Below the pieces are notes generated by a model. The model was given only the letters and a program-made list of their open reading frames with translations, was not told the DNA's origin and did not search any database. 64,000 bases of DNA, from positions 85,409-149,408 of the forward strand of contig CAMBEP010000006.1 of NCBI GenBank assembly GCA_945865635.1. The letters are read 5' to 3'. This DNA is from Candidatus Kuenenia stuttgartensis. GTDB lineage: Bacteria > Planctomycetota > Planctomycetia > Isosphaerales > Isosphaeraceae. Made by a program: the position numbers and the translations under genes. Positions 37,392-47,970 of the stretch are shown here, one piece after another (the stretch's first letter is position 1; each line of letters opens with the position of its first letter).

Positions 37392-38186
37392 ATGAAGACC
37401 GATCGCCTTTGGGCGCTGTTGTTTGCCTTCAGCGCCATCTTCGCGACAGGAAGTTTTATCTACTCGCGAAACAATGCTGACTGGTGGCTTTTACCGAATG
37501 TCTCCTCAATGGGTCGAGAAATCGACCATCTGTTTATCATCATTCTGGTGATAACAGGCGTTGTGTTTATCGCGACGCAGATTGTTCTCTGCTATGCCAT
37601 TTGGACCTTTGCGGACGCACCCGGCCGCAAGGCTCATTACGTGCATGGCCAGATGAAGCTTGAAGTCATCTGGACTATCATTCCTGCCTCGATTTTGGTC
37701 TTTCTGGCACTTTATCAGATGGGTACGTGGTCCAAGATCAAATTCCGCAGTTCCCTTCCCAAGGTTCAGCCTGTTGCGGAAGTCACAGGCCGTCAGTTTC
37801 AGTGGATGTTCCGATATGCCGGCGACGATCGTCGCCTGCATACTGATGACGATATCCTTACGATCAACGACTTTCACTTTGTCATGGGTGAGCCGACGAT
37901 CATTCATCTGAAGAGTCAGGATGTTCTCCACTCATTCTTCCTGCCACAGTTTCGAATCAAGCAGGACGCCGTGCCAGGCCTGACCATACCGGTCTGGTTT
38001 GATTCGGACACCGCCGGCAAATTTGAACTGGTCTGTGCAGAGCTTTGTGGCTGGGGCCATTACAAGATGCGTGGCAATGTGACAGTCCACGCAAACCAGG
38101 TAGATTTTGAAGCCTGGCTGAAGAAAACCAAGACAGAACAAGACCGCGATCAACTGGCACTTGTCAACGCTGTAAACGGAGGCTGA
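37392..38186 (+). CDS. coxB: Cytochrome c oxidase subunit II (CuA)
   Basis: The 264-residue protein has two N-terminal membrane helices (ALLFAFSAIFATGSF and LFIIILVITGVVFIATQIVL) and a periplasmic cupredoxin domain. The CuA site is complete: an upstream His in VLHSFFLPQFRIKQDAVPG and CAELCGWGHYKM with two Cys, Glu, His and Met. It receives electrons from cytochrome c. No extra C-terminal haem domain is present, so it is not a caa3 fusion; that role may be played by the separate dihaem protein upstream. ATG 37392 has GGGAG five bases upstream. Confidence 0.93.
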   Translation: MKTDRLWALLFAFSAIFATGSFIYSRNNADWWLLPNVSSMGREIDHLFIIILVITGVVFIATQIVLCYAIWTFADAPGRKAHYVHGQMKLEVIWTIIPASILVFLALYQMGTWSKIKFRSSLPKVQPVAEVTGRQFQWMFRYAGDDRRLHTDDDILTINDFHFVMGEPTIIHLKSQDVLHSFFLPQFRIKQDAVPGLTIPVWFDSDTAGKFELVCAELCGWGHYKMRGNVTVHANQVDFEAWLKKTKTEQDRDQLALVNAVNGG

Positions 38187-38193
38187 AATACCA

Positions 38194-40002
38194 ATGAGCG
38201 ACCATGCACATTTGGCCGATCACGGCCATGACGATCATATTCACCCAGAACCGACAAACTTTCTGGCGAAGTATGTTTTCTCGATGGATCACAAGATCAT
38301 CGGGATCCAGTTCCTCTTTTCAGGCCTGATCATGTACGCGGTTGGTGGCGCTCTGGCAATGTCAGTCCGCTGGCAATTGGCCTGGCCCTGGAAACCCGTT
38401 CCCATTCTGAGCGGCCTCTGGGCCGACTATGGATATCGCATGCCTCCGGAATATTACAACAAGCTCTTTACGATGCATGCCACCGTGATGATCTTTTTTG
38501 TGATCATTCCTCTACTGACCGGTGCCTTCGGAAACTTCCTGATTCCGCTTATGATTGGCGCCCGGGACATGGCTTTCCCCAAGCTTAACATGTACAGCTA
38601 TTGGGCGATGTGGCCAGCGATTGTCCTGATGTCACTCTCGTTCTTCACTCCGGGCGGATCCGCCGAGGCGGGCTGGACAAGTTATCCGACACTTTCGACC
38701 TTCCGTTGGTCGACCCCGGGCTCGCTTGACGGTCAGACCCTCTGGCTCATGGCGCTTCTGTTTGCTGGTGTTTCAAGTTTGATGGGTTCCATCAACTACA
38801 TCACCACAATCATTATGTTGCGTGCCCCTGGCATGAAGATGTTCCGCATGCCGATGACGGTTTGGGCCATGTTCATTACGGCCCTCCTTCAGGCATTTGC
38901 CCTACCAGTCCTGACAGCCGCTTTGATCATGCAATTGCTTGACCGGACAATAGGCACGAACTTTTTTGCACCGGCCAATTGGATGGTTGCCAATGCAGGC
39001 AATGTGGTGGGAGGTGGCCAGACCTTGCTGTTCCAGCACTTGTTCTGGTTTTACAGTCACCCAGCGGTTTACATCATGATTTTACCCGGAATGGGTATGG
39101 TCAGCGACATTCTTTCGACATTCAGCCGGAAGCCACTTTTCGGCTACAAGCCGATGGTCTTTTCGATCAGTGCGATCGCAGGGCTTGGCTTTATCGTCTG
39201 GGGCCACCACATGTTCCAGTCGGGCATGAATCCAGCTCTGGGAGCGACATTCATGCTCTCCACAATGATGATCGCCCTTCCTTCGGCCATCAAGACGTTC
39301 AACTGGCTCGGCACGATGTGGGGCGGTCGAATTCAGTTCACCACTGCGATGCTCAATGCCATTGGTTTCGTAGCGATGTTCGTGATTGGCGGGCTCTCAG
39401 GGATCTTCATGGCCGCCACTCCAGTGGACATGCACATTCACGACACCTATTTCATCGTGGGTCACATTCATTATGTGCTCTTCGGTGGTTCAGTTTTTGC
39501 GATTTTTGCAGGAATCTCTTACTGGTTTCCGAAGATTTTCGGGCGCATGATGAACGATCGTCTTGGCAAAATCCACTTTGCCCTGAGCTTCATATTCTTC
39601 AACGGAACATTTTTCCTGATGCACATCATCGGGATGCATGGACACCCGCGCCGGATTGCTGACCCGACCGTCTACGAATTCCTTCGTGGTTCGGGTGTTG
39701 TCGGCATGAATCAGTTCATGACCATCAATGCCATGCTGCTGGGTCTGACTCAGTTGTTCTTTATCTACAACTTCTTCCACAGCCTGTTCTTTGGTCCCAA
39801 GGCACCGGCCAATCCGTGGCACGCCAACACGCTTGAGTGGGCTTGCCCGTCGCCACCGCCTTATTACAACTTCCTGAAAATTCCGACCGTCTATCGGATG
39901 GCCTACGAATATTCAGCCGATGAAGTGGCTCCACTGGATTACTGGCCTCAGGATCAGCCTGGTAAGTCCGACACAGCGGAAGTTCATTCCGGGGCACACT
40001 GA
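38194..40002 (+). CDS. coxA: Cytochrome c oxidase subunit I, A2-type
   Basis: The 602-residue subunit holds haem a, haem a3 and CuB. It begins with a His-rich tail and has YVFSMDHKIIGIQFLFSG, the low-spin haem ligand region TMHATVMIFFVIIP, FYSHPAVYIMILPGMG (with the cross-linked His and Tyr), VWGHHMFQSG for CuB and HDTYFIVGHIHYV for both haems. The Tyr-Ser before HP in place of the D-channel Glu (GHPEV in mitochondria-like enzymes) marks the A2 subtype. It lies seven bases after coxB. Confidence 0.96.
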   Translation: MSDHAHLADHGHDDHIHPEPTNFLAKYVFSMDHKIIGIQFLFSGLIMYAVGGALAMSVRWQLAWPWKPVPILSGLWADYGYRMPPEYYNKLFTMHATVMIFFVIIPLLTGAFGNFLIPLMIGARDMAFPKLNMYSYWAMWPAIVLMSLSFFTPGGSAEAGWTSYPTLSTFRWSTPGSLDGQTLWLMALLFAGVSSLMGSINYITTIIMLRAPGMKMFRMPMTVWAMFITALLQAFALPVLTAALIMQLLDRTIGTNFFAPANWMVANAGNVVGGGQTLLFQHLFWFYSHPAVYIMILPGMGMVSDILSTFSRKPLFGYKPMVFSISAIAGLGFIVWGHHMFQSGMNPALGATFMLSTMMIALPSAIKTFNWLGTMWGGRIQFTTAMLNAIGFVAMFVIGGLSGIFMAATPVDMHIHDTYFIVGHIHYVLFGGSVFAIFAGISYWFPKIFGRMMNDRLGKIHFALSFIFFNGTFFLMHIIGMHGHPRRIADPTVYEFLRGSGVVGMNQFMTINAMLLGLTQLFFIYNFFHSLFFGPKAPANPWHANTLEWACPSPPPYYNFLKIPTVYRMAYEYSADEVAPLDYWPQDQPGKSDTAEVHSGAH

Positions 40003-40029
40003 TCCAGGCCCAGTCGAAAGCCGATTCCG

Positions 40030-40060
40030 GGGAACCCACGTCACTAATTCGTGGGTTCCC
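40030..40060 (+). promoter_or_regulatory. Perfect hairpin between coxA and ctaA
   Basis: GGGAACCCACG (40030-40040) pairs perfectly with CGTGGGTTCCC (40050-40060) around nine bases. A second small inverted repeat AAAACCC/GGGTTTT follows (40082-40098). They may separate expression of the structural subunits from the assembly genes. Confidence 0.5.
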
Positions 40061-40110
40061 GCGAATACACTTCCAATTTTCAAAACCCGTTGGGTTTTAA
40101 AAAGACGACG

Positions 40111-41076
40111 ATGACATCCGCCTCAACCTGCAATCCAATTCCGAAACTGGCTCACAGGTTACTCCTGTTTGCCTGCGTTTTTACCTGGCCCCTGCTCTTT
40201 GTGGGCGGCTTGGTCACAACCTATAGAGTCGGCATGTCCGTTCCCGATTGGCCGACCACTTTTGGGATCAACATGTTCGTCTACAACTTCCTGAATGCAG
40301 CCTGGGGCGTCTTTATCGAACACGGCCACAGGCTCTATGGTTCGGCGGTAGGGCTTTGCCTACTGATTCTGGCTCCATGGATCCAGTCCATGAAGCAGGT
40401 CCCTCACCGATTCAAGTTGGCCGTTTGGGCGGCTCTTCTGGGCGTGATTGTCCAAGGAGTCATGGGTGGCCTTCGTGTGACACAGATATCGACCACTCTG
40501 GCCATGGTTCACGGCTGTTTTGCTCAGCTTTTCTTTCTCTATCTGGCCCTTCTTGCCGCTTGGTCAGGTCCGTCGAGGGTCGAACTTTCGTCTCCTGATT
40601 TCGTGGTTCCCTCTTTGACCACAAAGCGGTTTTCCGGTTCTGTGGTCCTTCTGGTATACGCTCAAATCGTGGCGGGTGCCTGGCTTCGTCATTTTCAGTC
40701 GCCTGACAGGCTCTACCTGCATGCGACCCTTGGGCTGGTTGTTTTGGTGACGGTAACAAGTCTTGGCGTTCGCATTCGCCGGGAAGGATTGACCTCGAAT
40801 CGCTCGATCCGGCGAATCAAGACGCTTCTGGTGGGCTTCACACACATGCAGTGGCTCCTTGGGTTAGCGGCCTGGTGGATGATGCGTCCATTTGATGGCC
40901 AGGCCAAGCCTGTTTCCGACCTTCAAGCGATTTTCCGAACAGCACATCAGGCCAATGGTGCCTTGGTGCTGGCATTTTCGGGCGTTGCGGCATTATGGCT
41001 ATTTCAGGCTTCCGGTTCGGTGATAAGCAGATCTCAAGCAGAATCCGCCAGATTGGAGGCTGCATGTCTCTCGTAA
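40111..41076 (+). CDS. ctaA: Haem A synthase (CtaA/COX15 family)
   Basis: About 321 residues with eight membrane helices. Family landmarks are LVTTYRVGMSVPDWPTTFG, FIEHGHRLYGSAVGL with the haem-binding His pair, GGLRVTQISTTLAMVHGCF and, in the second half, GAWLRHFQSPDRLYLHATLG and RTAHQANGALVLAF. It oxidises haem O to haem A. ATG 40111 is chosen since the frame upstream runs through the preceding hairpin. It overlaps ctaB by 13 bases. Confidence 0.9.
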   Translation: MTSASTCNPIPKLAHRLLLFACVFTWPLLFVGGLVTTYRVGMSVPDWPTTFGINMFVYNFLNAAWGVFIEHGHRLYGSAVGLCLLILAPWIQSMKQVPHRFKLAVWAALLGVIVQGVMGGLRVTQISTTLAMVHGCFAQLFFLYLALLAAWSGPSRVELSSPDFVVPSLTTKRFSGSVVLLVYAQIVAGAWLRHFQSPDRLYLHATLGLVVLVTVTSLGVRIRREGLTSNRSIRRIKTLLVGFTHMQWLLGLAAWWMMRPFDGQAKPVSDLQAIFRTAHQANGALVLAFSGVAALWLFQASGSVISRSQAESARLEAACLS

Positions 41077-41993
41077 CGATCTCCTCCAGTGCGAAACCGA
41101 CGATCAGGACGCAGAATAGGCTTTCTTGGCTGGTTTCGCGATGGCCAGTTTATCGTGAGCTGACCAAGCCACGCATTGTGACCATGGTTCTGGTTGCAAC
41201 AGGTGTCGGTTTTATTGCTGGTTCGCACATGTCGACCCAGCCCCTGATTTTCTTTGCGACGATGCTTGGAACAGCCTGTTTTGCAGGTTCGGCAAGTGTC
41301 ATGAATCAAGTCATGGAGCACCGCCGCGATGCCCGCATGAAGCGCACGGCCAATCGCCCCTTGCCCTCTGGTCGGATTGATCCTCTGGAGGCCTCCCTCT
41401 GGGGCTTTTTCCTGCTCTTGATGGGTAGCCTTCTGCTTGTATTTGGTGTGAATCTCATGGCCTTCGGCTGTGCCTTGGCCACATGGTTTTTATATCTTGT
41501 TGCTTATACACCACTTAAGCCGATCAGCACCATCAACACAGTGGTCGGAGCGATTCCCGGTGCCCTTCCGCCCGTGATTGGCTGGGCGGGTGCCACAGGA
41601 GAGATGGGGGTTGAGGCATGGGCCTTGTTCCTGATCCTGTTTCTCTGGCAGTTTCCGCATTTTCTGGCAATTGCCTGGCTCTATCGCACGGATTACCGTC
41701 GTGGAGGCTACCGGATGATTACGCTTCGGGACCGGACGGGCATGATGACAGGCATGCAATCGCTTGGCTATGCCACGGTCTTGATACCGGTCTCCCTGCT
41801 TCCGTTCCAGATTCGCATGGCGGGCACAGTCTACATGGTTGCGGCCCTTGTCCTGAGTCTTTTCTACTGGTTTCGGGCTCTTGAATTTGCCCGCAATCGC
41901 AACGACTTCACAGCTCGGCGAATGCTCTTTGCCAGCCTGTGGTATCTCCCGCTTGTGTACCTGTTTTTGATCCTCAATCCCCTGCCCGCCTGA
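41064..41993 (+). CDS. ctaB: Protohaem IX farnesyltransferase (haem O synthase)
   Basis: The 309-residue UbiA-family prenyltransferase converts haem B to haem O. It has the first Asp-rich site variant NQVMEHRRDARMKRTANRP and the second with LYRTDYRRGGYRM, and TKPRIVTMVLVATGVGF at the first helix. The first motif reads NxxxExxxD rather than NxxxDxxxD. ATG 41064 has GGAGG five bases upstream and lies inside ctaA, indicating coupling. Confidence 0.93.
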   Translation: MSLVTISSSAKPTIRTQNRLSWLVSRWPVYRELTKPRIVTMVLVATGVGFIAGSHMSTQPLIFFATMLGTACFAGSASVMNQVMEHRRDARMKRTANRPLPSGRIDPLEASLWGFFLLLMGSLLLVFGVNLMAFGCALATWFLYLVAYTPLKPISTINTVVGAIPGALPPVIGWAGATGEMGVEAWALFLILFLWQFPHFLAIAWLYRTDYRRGGYRMITLRDRTGMMTGMQSLGYATVLIPVSLLPFQIRMAGTVYMVAALVLSLFYWFRALEFARNRNDFTARRMLFASLWYLPLVYLFLILNPLPA

Positions 41994-42032
41994 CGGCCCC
42001 GTTCCGGCGGAGTTCCGGTTCGAAGGATGACC

Positions 42033-42773
42033 ATGTCTAACACTGCCACTTTCCCAGTCACATTGCCCGCCAGTTCGGCCCAACCGGCCGCCAGATATAC
42101 GGCACCCGTCACACCCGGTAAGGTTGCGATGTGGCTTTTTCTGGCCACTGAAGTCATGTTCTTCACCGGCCTGATCGGCTCCTATATCGTCTTGCGAGCC
42201 GGCAGCCCACCTACGGCCTTTTCTGATAAATATTCGCCCAACACGCCTCTCACGGCAATTTCCAATCCAGAGGAAGTTCTCTTCCATCACTGGCCTCGGC
42301 CCTACGATTCCTCAGTGAATCCGCTCTCCATCGACCTCACAGCGGCCAATACCTTTATTCTGATCTGTTCCTCGGTCACCATGGTTCTGGCCTTGGGGGC
42401 GGCCCAGCGTGACGATCGCAAGAAGACCACACTCTTTCTCTTTGCCACCATGGTCATTGGCGGGATCTTCCTGAGCGTTCAGGTTTATGAATACTACCAG
42501 CTCATGCTGGGCCATATTTTTCCTGTCGGGGTCAGTGCCACAGGCCACTTCCGGCCGAGTTCAAGCATTTTTGCAAGCTGTTTTTTCACCATGACCGGCT
42601 TCCACGGAACCCACGTGGCTGTTGGGGTCTTCATGATCTTCTGTCTATTCATGCAATCGCTGCGTGGTGTGTACACCTCGAAGAACTACGCTTCTCTGGA
42701 ATACATCGGGCTCTACTGGCACTTCGTGGACCTTGTCTGGATCATCCTCTTCACACTCGTTTATCTCATCTGA
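42033..42773 (+). CDS. coxC: Cytochrome c oxidase subunit III
   Basis: About 246 residues with five to seven helices: GKVAMWLFLATEVMFFTGLIG is the typical first conserved helix, and FFTMTGFHGTHVAVGVFMI and YWHFVDLVWIILFTLVYLI are the C-terminal signatures. A region of about 45 polar residues (SPPTAFSDKYSPNTPLT onward) separates the first helices. ATG 42033 is favoured by GAAGGA six bases upstream; ATG 42027 is possible. Confidence 0.93.
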   Translation: MSNTATFPVTLPASSAQPAARYTAPVTPGKVAMWLFLATEVMFFTGLIGSYIVLRAGSPPTAFSDKYSPNTPLTAISNPEEVLFHHWPRPYDSSVNPLSIDLTAANTFILICSSVTMVLALGAAQRDDRKKTTLFLFATMVIGGIFLSVQVYEYYQLMLGHIFPVGVSATGHFRPSSSIFASCFFTMTGFHGTHVAVGVFMIFCLFMQSLRGVYTSKNYASLEYIGLYWHFVDLVWIILFTLVYLI

Positions 42774-42851
42774 TTCCGGGCTTGAGTCCTTGGTCAAAAT
42801 GCTTCCGTCAAGCCACTCTTCCCACTTTTCGAGATTTCTTGAGGCCTGAAC

Positions 42852-43247
42852 ATGTCCGACCATCACACCACCGTCAGCGATCACGATCACCCGCATGTCA
42901 ACTACATTAAGATCTTCTTCATTCTGCTCTTCATGACGGTTGCCGAATATTTCTATGCCATGCTTGCTCAGGAGCACTTCGCCCTGCTCGTGCTTGGACT
43001 CATGGCAATGGCACTTTTCAAGGCCGCCCTGGTTGGCTACTTCTTCATGCACATCAAGTTCGAAGGCCGATGGGTTTTTGCCTTGATCGTTCCTGCCTGC
43101 ATTTTGGCCATGATCGCAGTCGCTGCTTTGATTCCTGACATTGCCCGCGACCGAAGCAAGGACGACTTCAGCTCGCCCGACGACGATTCGGCCCTCTCCT
43201 CGCCGGCCTCTTCCATTTGGCTCGAAACGAAAGTCTTGCGTTCGTGA
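42852..43247 (+). CDS. coxD: Cytochrome c oxidase subunit IV
   Basis: The 131-residue protein has a His/Asp-rich start, three hydrophobic segments (YIKIFFILLFMTVAEYF, ALLVLGLMAMALFKAALVGY and WVFALIVPACILAMIAVAAL) and the family motif ALVGYFFMHIKFE. It belongs to the prokaryotic subunit IV family that stabilises subunits I and III. The C-terminal tail is acidic and Ser-rich. Its stop overlaps the GTG start of the next gene (GTGA, 43244-43247). Confidence 0.85.
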   Translation: MSDHHTTVSDHDHPHVNYIKIFFILLFMTVAEYFYAMLAQEHFALLVLGLMAMALFKAALVGYFFMHIKFEGRWVFALIVPACILAMIAVAALIPDIARDRSKDDFSSPDDDSALSSPASSIWLETKVLRS

Positions 43248-44326
43248 ACAGATTTCCCGCCGGCTACCGACTCGGTCTTTCCATTGTCGGCTTGATGTTT
43301 CTGCTGGCCGCCCTGATCTGCTTCGGCTCGGGCGGCCCTTCGGCGGCTGGCAATCGTGTTTCCATTCCTGGCTCCGTAGCTCTTCTGGGCCGTCAAATCG
43401 CCCCTTTCTCGTTTGTTCGGGAAACCAGCCAGCCTGTAGGGTCTGAGACTCTCAAAGAGACCGTCTGGCTCGCCGCCTTCACATTCACCCGCTGCCCTGC
43501 CAGTTGCCCTCGCATTTCCTCCACACTCAAGGGGTTGCAGGATCAGCTCGCGGGCTCCTCCGTCAAAATCATCTCAATTTCGGTCGACCCCAGGCACGAC
43601 ACGCCCGAAGTTCTCAAAACTTATGGAGCAAAATTCGGGGCCGATCCCGACCGCTGGTGGTTCTTGACAGGCCCAGAATCCGAAGTTTATGAGCTCATCC
43701 AAAAATCGTTTCTCGTCTCTGCCGTACCGACTACTCCCGACATGCAAAAACAGGGTGCTGAAGAGATTGCCCACAGTGATCGGATTGCTCTGGTCGACAA
43801 AGACCTCAAGCTCGTGCGTTACTACGATTCCAACTCGCCCGATGAGCTCAGGCAGCTTGTGACCGAAGCACGCTTGCGTAATCAGAAGTCTTGGGTCAAA
43901 GCCCTTCCCAAATGGAATGCCACTCTCAATGCCACCAGCTTTCTCTTTCTCATGACGGGCTGGTTCCTGATTCGTAATGGTCGAATGCGGGCCCATGCCT
44001 TCATCATGTTGACCTGCCTGGCAATCTCAGGCGCATTTTTGTCAAGCTACCTGACCTACCATTTTTACGTCGGTACCGTCAGGTTTCCCGGCACTGGCCT
44101 AATCCGCCAGCTCTATCTCTCCATCTTGCTCTCCCACACCGTCCTGGCCGTGGTGCTGGTCCCACTGATCGCCCTTTCCATCCTTCGCGCCATCCGCAAG
44201 GATTTTGTGCGCCACAAGGCGATCGCAAAAGTCACTTTCCCGATCTGGGTTTATATCAGTGTCACTGGCGTTGTGATTTACCTGATGCTTTATCAGATGG
44301 ACCACTCCCCAGGGTCGATCTTGTAA
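43244..44326 (+). CDS. SCO copper-chaperone fused to DUF420 membrane domain
   Basis: The 360-residue protein has an N-terminal anchor (LGLSIVGLMFLLAALICFG), a thioredoxin-like SCO1/SenC domain (about 45-215) with the copper ligands CPASC (C84, C88) and the downstream His in IAHSDRIALVDKD, then a DUF420 domain of four helices (about 225-355; NATSFLFLMTGWFLI, LSSYLTYHFYVG, LSILLSHTVLAVVLV, WVYISVTGVVIYLML). SCO loads the CuA site of subunit II; DUF420 proteins are associated with oxidase assembly. Having both in one chain suggests a combined assembly factor. The GTG start overlaps the coxD stop; a TTG 27 bases upstream is less likely. Confidence 0.88.
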   Translation: MNRFPAGYRLGLSIVGLMFLLAALICFGSGGPSAAGNRVSIPGSVALLGRQIAPFSFVRETSQPVGSETLKETVWLAAFTFTRCPASCPRISSTLKGLQDQLAGSSVKIISISVDPRHDTPEVLKTYGAKFGADPDRWWFLTGPESEVYELIQKSFLVSAVPTTPDMQKQGAEEIAHSDRIALVDKDLKLVRYYDSNSPDELRQLVTEARLRNQKSWVKALPKWNATLNATSFLFLMTGWFLIRNGRMRAHAFIMLTCLAISGAFLSSYLTYHFYVGTVRFPGTGLIRQLYLSILLSHTVLAVVLVPLIALSILRAIRKDFVRHKAIAKVTFPIWVYISVTGVVIYLMLYQMDHSPGSIL

Positions 44327-44353
44327 ATAGCTTCTGAACATTTGCCCATCTAA

Positions 44354-46152
<1,799 letters not shown>

Positions 46153-46271
46153 CATTTGATTTGAAATAGCCCGTCTTGTTGGTCGTGCCGTGTTGGTTTT
46201 GGCAATTTTTTAGGGCTCGTTCTAAATCCTTAATCAAATCAGGGAAAAATAGGCAAATCGCGAAGGCATTA

Positions 46272-46525
46272 AGGAACAGGCTAAGAATAACTTCCAAATT
46301 TGAGGAATCATTTTTTTCTGGCCAACGGCCAAAAATCCCATTTTCATCGCTCGCAAACAAGTCTTTGGTGTAGGCCAGGGTCCCCAGACCTGGCTCGCGC
46401 GCCAAACCATACGTTGCATTGAGAAAAAATACGAACCAGCGTTATAGATCGCGCGAGCCCGGTCAGGGGACTATCTGTACACCAAAAGACTCACCAATTG
46501 AGTAGGTTATTCTTGGCCTGTTCCT
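46272..46525. repeat. Large imperfect inverted repeat, MITE-like, no transposase
   Basis: Two pairs of inverted arms are nested. Outer: AGGAACAGGCTAAGAATAAC (46272-46291) against its complement at 46506-46525 (19 of 20). Inner: a 22-base arm at 46380-46401 against 46450-46471 (20 of 22), with GTC-TTTGGTGTA near 46361-46373 also matched near 46478-46490. The centre is 48 bases. The left side carries about 50 extra bases between the arms. No coding frame is present. It lies in the 712-base gap before the glycan cluster. Confidence 0.65.
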
Positions 46526-46576
46526 AATCGCCATTTTCTGGTCTTATCGACATTTCCACCTCATTCAAAACCTGGA

Positions 46577-46605
46577 TTGACCAATTCGGCAACTGCGGAT
46601 ATATT
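46577..46605 (+). promoter_or_regulatory. Promoter candidate for the plus-strand glycan genes
   Basis: TTGACC (46577-46582) and TATATT (46600-46605) are exactly 17 bases apart. The predicted start near 46612 leaves a leader of about 165 bases before the GT2 gene. Confidence 0.5.
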
Positions 46606-46775
46606 CCCCTCGACACGTCGAAGTCCGCCGGTCAATCGCGGAGCGATTCTGCCTGGTGTGCCTATCTTCGGGACGGATTCCCTTGTCTTTTGGCATGCGG
46701 GCCAAGAGCGAACTCGGGCGCACCATGGAAGGGCGCGCATTCCAGTTCGTTTTCTTGAGACCGGTGAGGTGATTC

Positions 46776-47945
46776 ATGGACGAAAACCTTACCTGTCCGA
46801 CGTGTTTGGTAGAACCTGATTCCTTATTTCCAATCTTGCTTTCCATCGTCATACCTGCCTACAACGCCTCCGACGACCTCAGGGCCTGCCTCAGCTCCCT
46901 ACAGGGAACCATTCCCGTACCTTACGAAATCCTTGTTGTTGACGATGCATCCACCGACACCACCCCCCAGGTTGCTCAGGAATTCGCTGTCAGCCTCTTT
47001 TCCCGAACTATCCGAAGTGGACCAGCCTCTGCCCGAAACCTTGGCTGCCGCGAGGCCCAAGGCCAATGGGTCTTCTTCATCGACGCCGATGTCACTGTTC
47101 AGCCCGACACCATCGCCAATGCCTTGACGCATATCCATCAGAATCCTTCAATAGATGCCATCTTTGGCTCCTACGACAACGCCCCTGCGGATCCCGGCCT
47201 TGTCAGCCAGTTTCGCAACCTGCTCCACCACCACGTGCATCAAACAGGCGATTTTCACGACAATATCCGCCAGGCGCAGACCTTCTGGACCGGCTGCGGA
47301 TTCATCCGCCGCGACGTCTTCCTCAAGCTCGGCGGCTTTGACCACTGGCGATATAACAAACCCGCCATCGAAGACATCGAGTTCGGCTACAGGCTGATCG
47401 ATGCCGGCCACCATACAGTCCTCGCCCGAAATGTGCTTTGCAAGCATCGCAAACGCTGGACAATCCGATCCATGCTGCGCACCGACTTCTTCCAGAGAGG
47501 CCTCCCCTGGAGCCTCCTGATGCTCAGGTCCACTCGGCAGACCAACGACCTGAATGTCGATAAAATCCAAAAACTAGCCGCACTGGCCGCCGCCCAGACC
47601 TGGCTGGGGCTCTTACTGGCCGCACTCGTCCCATTCTCCGGAATGGCAATCGCACTGGCTTCCTGCACGCTCATGATCAGCCTGAACCTGAATTTCTTCA
47701 GGCTCCTGCGAAGTCGAGGGGGGCTGATACTTGCCTTTGCGTCCATCGGACTGATGAATCTCTATTACCTCGTCTGCCTGAGCAGCTATGCGACGGCCAT
47801 TCTGGTCTGGATTCTGCACGATAAACTCGGCCTCCTGAAAACCAAATCCACTCTGCGCCCATTTCCCTATTCAAATCACATCGCCGAAGCCTTGAAAAAT
47901 CGAAACTCCGATACAATCCGCAAAAAATCCAGCACCCTGAAATAA
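46776..47945 (+). CDS. GT2 family glycosyltransferase with membrane tail
   Basis: The 389-residue protein has a GT-A domain: LLSIVIPAYNASDDLRACL, ILVVDDASTDTT, SARNLGCREAQG, the DxD in VFFIDADVTVQP, and the acceptor-site acidic motif AIEDIEFGYRLIDAGH. Hydrophobic segments follow at about 270-350. It probably extends a surface polysaccharide at the membrane. The N-terminal 16 residues include CPTCLVEP, which is not part of the fold; a later start cannot be excluded. It is 25 bases upstream of a GT4 gene. Confidence 0.85.
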   Translation: MDENLTCPTCLVEPDSLFPILLSIVIPAYNASDDLRACLSSLQGTIPVPYEILVVDDASTDTTPQVAQEFAVSLFSRTIRSGPASARNLGCREAQGQWVFFIDADVTVQPDTIANALTHIHQNPSIDAIFGSYDNAPADPGLVSQFRNLLHHHVHQTGDFHDNIRQAQTFWTGCGFIRRDVFLKLGGFDHWRYNKPAIEDIEFGYRLIDAGHHTVLARNVLCKHRKRWTIRSMLRTDFFQRGLPWSLLMLRSTRQTNDLNVDKIQKLAALAAAQTWLGLLLAALVPFSGMAIALASCTLMISLNLNFFRLLRSRGGLILAFASIGLMNLYYLVCLSSYATAILVWILHDKLGLLKTKSTLRPFPYSNHIAEALKNRNSDTIRKKSSTLK

Positions 47946-47970
47946 AATCTTTTTCTTTCGTTGTAAATCC

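Noticed and set aside
46272..46525. Insertion sequence
   Set aside because: Inverted arms are present but no transposase gene or remnant can be read between them.
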